From Microvirga solisilvae (GTDB taxonomy: Bacteria > Pseudomonadota > Alphaproteobacteria > Rhizobiales > Beijerinckiaceae), in NCBI RefSeq assembly GCF_022808595.1, contig NZ_JAKUCN010000002.1, positions 248,001 to 312,000 of the forward strand: DNA of 64,000 nt, read 5' to 3'. A program made the translations under genes and the position numbers. A model generated the notes under the pieces. The model saw only the letters and a list, made by a program, of their open reading frames with translations, ran no database searches and was not told the origin of the DNA. Positions 57,998 to 64,000 of the stretch are shown one piece after another (the first letter of the stretch is position 1; every line of letters begins with the position of its first letter).

Positions 57998-59323
57998 ATG
58001 GAATCCTCCGATGCGCTGATCGCGCGCTTTCTCGCCCTGCACCCGAAGACCATCGATCTGTCGCTCGGGCGCATCCAGCGCCTGCTCGCGCAGCTCGGGC
58101 ACCCCGAGCGCCGCCTGCCGCCCGTGATTCATGTGGCAGGAACTAACGGCAAAGGCTCCACCATCGCCTTCATGCGCGCGATCCTCGAAAGCGCGGGGCT
58201 TGCCGTTCACGTCTATACTTCGCCCCATCTCGTGCGCTTCCATGAGCGCATTCGCCTCGGCCGCTTGAATGGCGGGCAATACGTGACGGAGGATCGTCTC
58301 GTCGAAGCCTTCCGCCGCTGCGAGGCGGTGAATGCGGGCGAGCCGATCACCGTGTTCGAGATCACAACCGCAGCCGCGATCCTTCTCTTCGCGGAAGAGC
58401 CCGCCGACGTGCTGCTGCTCGAAGTGGGGTTGGGCGGACGCTTCGACGCAACGAACGTCATCGACAAGCCAGCCGCTGCCGTGGTTACGCCCATCGGGCA
58501 CGATCACGCGGAATATCTCGGCACGACCCTGCAGGCGATTGCGAAGGAGAAGGCGGGCATCTTCAAGCGCGGCTGCCCGGCGATCATCGCGCCGCAGGAT
58601 TACGTGGAAGCGGATCAGACGCTCGTCGCCGAGGCGGAGCGCATCGGCGCATCGCCGCTTCTCGTCGGCCAGCAGGATTTCTCCGTGCATGAGGAGGGCG
58701 GCCGTCTCGTCTATCAGGACGAGAAAGGTTTGCTCGACCTGCCGCGCCCAAAGCTCATTGGGCGGCATCAATTCATCAATGCGGGCACGGCGATTGCGGC
58801 CTTGCGCGCCGCGGGTTTCGAGAAATTTGAAACCTCGGCTTTCGAGGCGGGTCTTACCCGCGCCGAATGGCCGGGACGTTTGCAGCGTCTGTCGAAAGGT
58901 CGCCTGCCGGCGATCGCACCGCAGGATTGCGAGCTGTGGCTCGATGGCGGCCATAACGCCGATGGCGGGCGCGTGCTCGCCGCCGCCATGGCCGACCAGG
59001 GCGAGCGTAACGATGCACCGCTCGTGCTGATCGCGGGCATGCTCGGTACCAAGGATGCGCAGGCCTTCTTCAAGAATTTCTCCGGCCTCGCGCGGGAGGT
59101 GATCGCGGTGCCCATCGCAGGCCAGATCGCCGCTCGTCCGGCGGAGGAAGTCGCGGCCATTGCGGGAAGCGTGGGGCTCACCACTACCATCGCAACGAGT
59201 GTCGAATCCGCACTCGCCTCGCTCCACAATTACGTCTGGGATCGCCCGCCCCGTGTCCTGATCTGCGGATCGCTCTATCTGGCAGGTGAGGTGCTGGCAG
59301 CCAACGGGACGCTGCCTGAATAG
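57998..59323 (+). CDS. folC: Dihydrofolate synthase / folylpolyglutamate synthase
   Basis: 441 residues. Mur-ligase-like ATP loop HVAGTNGKGSTIAFMRAIL near residue 46, SPHLVRFHERIRL near 75, VGLGGRFDATNVID near 143, GHDHAEYLG near 166 and DGGHNADGG near 309 mark a complete folC. It adds glutamate to dihydropteroate and to folates. It starts 17 bases after accD and shares its operon; the accD-folC pair is widely conserved. Confidence 0.96.
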   Translation: MESSDALIARFLALHPKTIDLSLGRIQRLLAQLGHPERRLPPVIHVAGTNGKGSTIAFMRAILESAGLAVHVYTSPHLVRFHERIRLGRLNGGQYVTEDRLVEAFRRCEAVNAGEPITVFEITTAAAILLFAEEPADVLLLEVGLGGRFDATNVIDKPAAAVVTPIGHDHAEYLGTTLQAIAKEKAGIFKRGCPAIIAPQDYVEADQTLVAEAERIGASPLLVGQQDFSVHEEGGRLVYQDEKGLLDLPRPKLIGRHQFINAGTAIAALRAAGFEKFETSAFEAGLTRAEWPGRLQRLSKGRLPAIAPQDCELWLDGGHNADGGRVLAAAMADQGERNDAPLVLIAGMLGTKDAQAFFKNFSGLAREVIAVPIAGQIAARPAEEVAAIAGSVGLTTTIATSVESALASLHNYVWDRPPRVLICGSLYLAGEVLAANGTLPE

Positions 59324-59334
59324 GATAAGCGGCC

Positions 59335-59736
59335 ATGGCCACCAAAATCTTCGTCAACCTGCCGGTGAAGGACCTTCAGCGGTCGGTGCGCTTCTTCAAA
59401 GGCTTGGGCTTTTCCTACGATCCGCAGCTCAGCGACGACAGCACCGCCTGCATCGCGATCTCGGACAGCATCTTCGCCATGCTGCTCACGGAGACGAAGT
59501 TCCGCGAGATCGTCCGCAGGCCCATCGCCGACACGAGCCGCACAACCGAGATCCTCACCTGCCTCTCGGTGGAGAGCAGGGCGAGCGTGAACTGGCTGGT
59601 CGACAAGGCCCTGGCGCAGGGCGGCCAGGAGGTGCGCGAGCCGGAGGATCACGGCGTCATGTTCGGCCGCAGCTTCAGCGATCTCGACGGGCATATCTGG
59701 GAGATCATCACCATGTCTTCCGATGCCGTCGCTTGA
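59335..59736 (+). CDS. VOC superfamily protein
   Basis: 133 residues. It opens MATKIFVNLPVKDLQRSVRFFKGLGF and closes GRSFSDLDGHIWEIITM, a VOC pair of repeats with a C-terminal metal-type Glu (IWEI) but Asn at the first-ligand position. It is clearly paralogous to the protein at 5510-5941 (shared NLPV-DL, AMLLT--KFR, RTTE-L-CLS and FGRSF-D-DGHIWEI segments). It starts 11 bases after folC. Substrate unknown; glyoxalase activity is not implied. Confidence 0.87.
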   Translation: MATKIFVNLPVKDLQRSVRFFKGLGFSYDPQLSDDSTACIAISDSIFAMLLTETKFREIVRRPIADTSRTTEILTCLSVESRASVNWLVDKALAQGGQEVREPEDHGVMFGRSFSDLDGHIWEIITMSSDAVA

Positions 59737-59846
59737 GACATTGCTGCATTCGATCCCTTAACCCATTTGCGCATTTGCGAATCCTGACGGCGAGGCAGAA
59801 CCTTCGTGCGCCTGGAATCGATCCGGTCTTTAAAGGAGGCGCCGGC

Positions 59847-60137
59847 ATGTCCGGCGACAAGCGCATGCCTCAATTCGTGATCGAGCGAAACATGCCCGGT
59901 GTCGGCAACTCATCCGCAGCGGATCTGAAGGGAGCATCTCAGACTTCGTGCAACGTTCTGCGGGAGCTTGGGCCCGAGATCCAATGGGTCCACAGCTACG
60001 TGACGGACGACAAGATCTACTGCGTCTACCGTGCGCCAAGCGAGGGCATCATCCGCGACCACGCCCAGCGTGCAGGTTTTCCCGCAGACCGAATTTCGCA
60101 GGTTCGTACCATCATCGATCCGACGACGTCCGAGTGA
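59847..60137 (+). CDS. DUF4242 (SCO4226-like, nickel-binding) protein
   Basis: 96 residues from an ATG with a strong aaaggagg site. It matches the DUF4242 ferredoxin-like fold: MPQFVIERNMPGVGNSSA near residue 7, IQWVHSYVTDDKIYCVYRAPSEGIIRDHAQRAGFPADRI near 45. A relative from Streptomyces binds nickel and forms dimers; metal binding here is inferred. It is transcribed toward the convergent DUF930 gene. Confidence 0.85.
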   Translation: MSGDKRMPQFVIERNMPGVGNSSAADLKGASQTSCNVLRELGPEIQWVHSYVTDDKIYCVYRAPSEGIIRDHAQRAGFPADRISQVRTIIDPTTSE

Positions 60138-60149
60138 GGCGCGCCGGTT

Positions 60150-60842
60150 CTAGTCGGTGTCGAATGCGGGATCGGGAAGATTGTATCTCTCCCAATCTCG
60201 TTTCGGGATTGCATTGCCGACAGTGAACTCGAACGCTTGCACGTTCCGCCGGTTCGCGCCGAACTCGCATGTGAATTTCACCTCATGCCACTCCCGGCCG
60301 CTGCGGAACGCAGCGCCGTCGGCGATGAGGATGTTTCTGGCAAGCCGCACATCCGCTTTCGCATAGGCGACGATTCGATCCGGCTTGAAAGCCTGGAGAT
60401 GGGCCGCGATCTGCGCCATCGCCTCGATGCCGCAGAGTTGCTCCAAGCGCGTTTCCTCGTCCATCCGTTCGAGAGCGGTCCGCATGGCGCGGCTCTGCGG
60501 ATGCGCTAAGGCTGCAGAGGAAAGCATCGTCGTAGCGCGGATCGGATCTGGGCTTTGAGGCATGGGCGCCCCAGGCTGCGCCAAGGCTGGCGTGGCCTCA
60601 CGCATCTCGGAGGGAACACTTTCGGACGAAGGCGTGCCGACGATGGCCCAATCCTCGGGCGACCAGATTTCGACAGGGATGCTCTCGATGAGCGCGGGCA
60701 AGATTCTGGGGGCGAGGAGACTGCCCAGAGCAAGCAGCAACAAGGCGTGCAAAAGCAGGGATGCCGGGAAAATCCAAGGATCATCCCCGAACAGAATCGA
60801 GACGGCTCTGGTCGCCTTGGAGCCCACCATACTCTCTTTCAT
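60150..60842 (-). CDS. DUF930 protein with N-terminal membrane anchor
   Basis: 230 residues from the ATG at 60842 (a GTG one codon earlier is also possible). One membrane helix (residues ~22-42, IFPASLLLHALLLLALGSLLA) follows a short cytoplasmic segment; a Pro/Ala/Ser-rich linker (~65-110) spans the periplasm. The C-terminal ~110 residues match DUF930, with EQLCGIEAMAQIAAHL, RIVAYAKADVRLARN, REWHEVKFTCEFGANRRNV and IPKRDWERYNLP. The layout resembles TonB-like anchors; function unknown. Convergent with the DUF4242 gene. Confidence 0.82.
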   Translation of the reverse strand: MKESMVGSKATRAVSILFGDDPWIFPASLLLHALLLLALGSLLAPRILPALIESIPVEIWSPEDWAIVGTPSSESVPSEMREATPALAQPGAPMPQSPDPIRATTMLSSAALAHPQSRAMRTALERMDEETRLEQLCGIEAMAQIAAHLQAFKPDRIVAYAKADVRLARNILIADGAAFRSGREWHEVKFTCEFGANRRNVQAFEFTVGNAIPKRDWERYNLPDPAFDTD

Positions 60843-60910
60843 CACACGGCCTCTTCAGGGCCTTTGAAGTGTGATGAGATTTCATTCCGGCAAGAGCGTG
60901 GCAGATACGA

Positions 60911-60934
60911 AAAAGGGGCCTTCGAGGCCCCTTC
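60911..60934 (-). terminator. trxA terminator
   Basis: An aaggggcc/ggcccctt stem with a five-base loop and a T-run on the minus strand, just past the trxA stop. Confidence 0.88.
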
Positions 60935-60958
60935 GTGTTCTTTCGCACCTGAAAAGGA

Positions 60959-61279
60959 TCAGGCTGAGGCCTGGATCCAGCGGGCGAGGTCGCCCTTGGG
61001 GGCAGCGCCGATCTTCTGGGAGACGACCTGGCCACCCTTGAACAGCATGAGGGCCGGGATAGAGCGGATGCCGAATTGCGAGGCGACCTGCGGATTCTCG
61101 TCCACGTTGATCTTCACGATCTTCACCTTGCCCTCCATCTCGTTGGAGATTTCTTCCAGGGCCGGGCCGATCATGCGGCAGGGACCGCACCATTCGGCCC
61201 AGAAATCGACCACGACGGGCTCGGAGGATTGCAGGACGTCCTGCGCGAAGCTTGCGTCGGTTACCTTCACGGTCGCCAT
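60959..61279 (-). CDS. trxA: Thioredoxin
   Basis: 106 residues from the ATG at 61279 (an in-frame GTG precedes it). The active site WCGPC is near residue 31, with the fold's [17 protein letters not shown] before it and the cis-Pro loop [10 protein letters not shown] near 73. It is a cytoplasmic disulfide reductant for ribonucleotide reductase, PAPS reductase and others. It follows addA by 104 bases on the same strand and has its own terminator; the addA-trxA-folC neighbourhood is typical of related genomes. Confidence 0.97.
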   Translation of the reverse strand: MATVKVTDASFAQDVLQSSEPVVVDFWAEWCGPCRMIGPALEEISNEMEGKVKIVKINVDENPQVASQFGIRSIPALMLFKGGQVVSQKIGAAPKGDLARWIQASA

Positions 61280-61383
61280 CACATCACCTTTGAACTTTTG
61301 AAACAGCGACTCACTTCGAGCCGCACAACGATAGAGCCAAGGTAAGAACGGCGGTTTGGGGAATCAAGCAAGGGCTATTTCCA

Positions 61384-64000
61384 TCACGCCGCTTTGATGA
61401 GGGTCAGTGCCTCCTCCAACTCCGGTTCCATGAGTTCATGGATGACCGGTCCCGCCGTCCAGACCAGGAAGGTGCGGATGCGCTTGTCCGGATAGATTTC
61501 GGAAAGCAGCATCCGGTAGAGCGCGAGCTGGGCCACATAGGATCGCGGTGGCGTCTGGCCTGGTTTGGGGGCACGGGCGGTGGTCTTGAAATCGGCCACC
61601 AGCACCTCGTTCTCCAGCACGGCCAGACGGTCGATCTGACCGGAGACCATGAGTTCTCCCTGATCCGTCAGCACCTTGCCGGCAATCGGAGCCTCAGGCC
61701 TTGAGCCGGGGCCGAACAGGGCCTTGAGGCCTTCGTGCTCCAGCACGTCGCGGGCATTGGCGATCACCGCCTCGCGAACCTCTTGGGCCAAGCGCGGCGC
61801 GCGGGCCTGCACATAGGCGCGGGCCATGGTCTCGCGATGCTCAGGTGCCAAGGCAGGCAGGCGCTCCAGCAGAGCATGGACCAGGGTGCCACGCAGCCGC
61901 GCATCCGGCGCATAGGGGCCATCGCCCGGACGCGTCATGCGCTCCGCCGCGCCGAGCGCGCTTGACGGGCGGATCGGGGGCAGGGGTTCAGGCTCGGGCC
62001 GGGCGGGCAGGGTGAGCCAGGCCGGGACCTCGAAAGGCTCGAGCGGAGCCACATCCGATTCGGCGGCAAGGGTGCGCGCGAGCGGCGAACCCTCGCGCCA
62101 GAGCTCGATGGGGCCGTAAGGTGCCTCGGAGCGCTCCAGGCCGCCCGCCTTCTCCACGAGGCCGTGGCGGATCATCTCGCACCACGCTTCCTGCGGCGAA
62201 TCCTTGCGGCCCGTCAGATAGGGCGCGATCACGAGACGATCCTTGGCGCGCGTCATCGCCACATAGAGCAGGCGGTTGTGCTCCTCGTAGCCCTTCGCGT
62301 GCAGGAGATCGCGCGCCTCTTCCATGGCGCCGCAATCGGAGTTCTTGCCCGGAGACCAGACGGGAATCGTGCCGCCGGTCGTCGTCCTGATCTGCAACAG
62401 CGGCGGATCGCGGCCCAGCACCTCGCAGCCGTCGATGAGAATGACGATGGGCGCTTCGAGACCTTTCGCGCCATGCACCGTCATCACGCGCACTTCGTTG
62501 TTCACCGAGTCGAGATCGCGCTTGATGGTGTGTGAAGCGGATTCGAAACGATTGAGAAAGACGGTGAGCGATGGCGTCTCCGTCATTTCCGATTGCTGCG
62601 CGAAGCACAGGAAAGCGTCGATGGCATCGCCCGCTTCGCTGCCGAGACGCGCGACAAGCTGCGAGCGCCCGCCGCGCGGCCCGAGCAGGGTGGCGAAGAA
62701 GCCGAAGGGGCCGTGCGATGCGGCAAGCTCGCGCCATGCCTGCAAGGCCTCGCAGCTGCGTTGTGCCTTTGCATCGCCCGCTTCCGCATGGCGCGTGAGA
62801 GCCGCGTGCAGTGACTCGTCATCGGCGCGGTATGCCGCGATGCGAATGAGATCGTCGTCGGTGAGGCCGACGAGCGGCGATTTCAGCGCGGTCGCGAGCG
62901 TGAGATCGTCATCCGGCAGAAGCGCCGCGCGGCCCGCTGCCACGAGATCGAGCACGGCGATATGCTCGCCGATATTGAGCCGGTCCGCGCCCGCCACCGG
63001 CACGCCTGCCTCCTTCAACGCGCGGATCACCGCCTCGAAGGCGGCGCCGCGCTTGCGCACGAGAACGAGCACGTCGCCTGCCGTCCACACGCGACCCTGC
63101 TCGTCCCCCTTGGTGGTCCAGCATTGCACGGCCTTTGCAATGCGGCGTGCGATGACGACCGGAGGCGATTGCTGTTCGGGTTCATCGACGGGCAGAACCC
63201 AGGCTTCCGGCTCCTCCTCGGCGGCAGGCGTTTCCGTCGGCCACAATTCCACGAGGCCCGGCGCATGCGGGCGCGCGCTTTCATGCACGGTGCCGATAGC
63301 CTTGTCCTCGAAGGAGAGGCCCTTGAAGTTCTTCTCCACCGCGAAGGTGGCATCCACCGCCGAGAGCACCGCTTTCGCGGAGCGGAACGACATGGTGAGC
63401 GACACGTCCTCGAACAGAAGCTCGGCCTCGCGCACCTTTCTTGACCAGTCGCGGCGGGTGGATTCGAATTCCTGCGGAGCGGCTCCTTGAAAGCCATAGA
63501 TCGACTGCTTGGGATCGCCCACGGCGAAGAGCGTGCGGATGCGCATGCCCGCTGAACCTGCACCTGCCGTGAAGTCCTCCGTGATCTTGCGCAGGATTTC
63601 CCATTGCTGCGGATTCGTGTCCTGCGCCTCGTCGATCAGCACATGGTCGATGCCGCGATCGAGCTTGTAGAGAACCCAAGCCGTGTCGCCGCGCGAGAGA
63701 AGCGCGAGCGTCTTGTCGATCAGGTCCTGGAAGTCGAGCGCACCGAGGCGCATCTTCTGGCTCTCGACCCGGTCGTGAATCTCTGCGGCAATCAGGAAAA
63801 GAGCCTGCGTACGCTCGACGGCACGCGCCGCCTTCTGCTTGTCGATGAGGTTCCAGATACGGCTCTGCTCGTCGAGCAGCCTCTCCTTCAACCCTTCGTC
63901 GATATCCTTTGTCAGGAAGGCTGACCCCTTGCGGGGCGTTCCGGTATCCGTGAGGAAGACCGAAAGATAATGTTCGAGCCTGGCGGCAGGATCGGTCGCT
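61384..64000 (-). CDS. addA: Double-strand break repair helicase/nuclease AddA, 5' truncated by window
   Basis: The frame is open to the window end, giving about 872 C-terminal residues of an AddA that is normally ~1150. UvrD-type helicase motifs are visible: motif II HVLIDEAQDTNPQQWE, motif III-like FAVGDPKQSIYGFQGA, VRVMTVHGAKGLEAPIVILID and the late LYVAMTRAKDRLVIAPY. The C-terminus carries a RecB-like PD-(D/E)xK nuclease with EVLVADFKTTARAP and an upstream GTLVHALLERL. AddAB processes double-strand ends and loads RecA. The N-terminal Walker A lies beyond the window. addB would be expected upstream. Confidence 0.96.
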   Translation of the reverse strand, partial: ATDPAARLEHYLSVFLTDTGTPRKGSAFLTKDIDEGLKERLLDEQSRIWNLIDKQKAARAVERTQALFLIAAEIHDRVESQKMRLGALDFQDLIDKTLALLSRGDTAWVLYKLDRGIDHVLIDEAQDTNPQQWEILRKITEDFTAGAGSAGMRIRTLFAVGDPKQSIYGFQGAAPQEFESTRRDWSRKVREAELLFEDVSLTMSFRSAKAVLSAVDATFAVEKNFKGLSFEDKAIGTVHESARPHAPGLVELWPTETPAAEEEPEAWVLPVDEPEQQSPPVVIARRIAKAVQCWTTKGDEQGRVWTAGDVLVLVRKRGAAFEAVIRALKEAGVPVAGADRLNIGEHIAVLDLVAAGRAALLPDDDLTLATALKSPLVGLTDDDLIRIAAYRADDESLHAALTRHAEAGDAKAQRSCEALQAWRELAASHGPFGFFATLLGPRGGRSQLVARLGSEAGDAIDAFLCFAQQSEMTETPSLTVFLNRFESASHTIKRDLDSVNNEVRVMTVHGAKGLEAPIVILIDGCEVLGRDPPLLQIRTTTGGTIPVWSPGKNSDCGAMEEARDLLHAKGYEEHNRLLYVAMTRAKDRLVIAPYLTGRKDSPQEAWCEMIRHGLVEKAGGLERSEAPYGPIELWREGSPLARTLAAESDVAPLEPFEVPAWLTLPARPEPEPLPPIRPSSALGAAERMTRPGDGPYAPDARLRGTLVHALLERLPALAPEHRETMARAYVQARAPRLAQEVREAVIANARDVLEHEGLKALFGPGSRPEAPIAGKVLTDQGELMVSGQIDRLAVLENEVLVADFKTTARAPKPGQTPPRSYVAQLALYRMLLSEIYPDKRIRTFLVWTAGPVIHELMEPELEEALTLIKAA

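Overview
This 64 kb window is contiguous, GC-rich, gene-dense bacterial chromosome that looks like core genome of an alphaproteobacterium of the order Hyphomicrobiales (Rhizobiales). The support is gene content and order: rpsT-dnaA-dnaN-recF plus gyrB on one strand; ubiE-ubiB-coaBC-dut; rpsA-sppA-ihfB-lapA-trpF-trpB-trpA-accD-folC followed by trxA and addA; an AccD with most zinc-ribbon cysteines lost; a HWE-type histidine kinase; DUF1127, DUF930 and DKNYY proteins; and GANTC (CcrM-type) sites clustered upstream of dnaA. A Microvirga/Methylobacteriaceae-like source is my guess from overall flavour and is not proven. No rRNA, tRNA, CRISPR array, prophage or intact insertion sequence was seen.

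Layout. 1-4.8 kb: the end of a GGDEF-EAL protein, a QueD-like protein without the usual catalytic cysteine, a MipA/OmpV outer-membrane protein, a TauE/SafE exporter, BON and HNH proteins. 4.8-8.1 kb: an HxlR regulator divergent from a run of VOC, YciI, DUF1428, DoxX and PhnB-like genes. 8.1-14.4 kb: a GntR-controlled hydroxyproline catabolic cluster (DapA-family deaminase, two-cysteine epimerase, FAD D-amino-acid dehydrogenase, Ldh2-type reductase, M24 peptidase). 14.7-16.6 kb: an aerotaxis-like receptor split into two overlapping genes. 16.6-26.5 kb: gyrB, recF, dnaN, dnaA and rpsT, with three unrelated genes between recF and gyrB and a 0.96 kb dnaA upstream region.

26.7-35.9 kb: TSUP transporter, enoyl-CoA hydratase, DUF2189, mutM, then divergently the ubiE-ubiB-coaBC-dut run, an Rrf2 regulator and cysK. 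36-44.4 kb: four consecutive tiny disordered-protein genes, a GST, typA, a PAS/HWE kinase, an acetyltransferase remnant, MOSC and DKNYY proteins. 44.4-49 kb: argG, a DsbA-fold isomerase, DUF1127 divergent from LysR, then two lower-GC orphan genes each followed by a related ~36 bp repeat. 49-61 kb: the rpsA...folC run, interrupted by an AT-richer membrane-protein gene exactly between trpB and trpA, then VOC, DUF4242 and DUF930 genes. 61-64 kb: trxA and the 3' part of addA, cut by the window end.

Three families of roughly 100-120 bp palindromic intergenic repeats are scattered through the window. Most genes are housekeeping. The strongest candidates for something new are the coupled orphan inside trpBA, the small disordered-protein cluster, the GANTC-rich dnaA upstream region, and the repeat-flanked orphan block upstream of rpsA.
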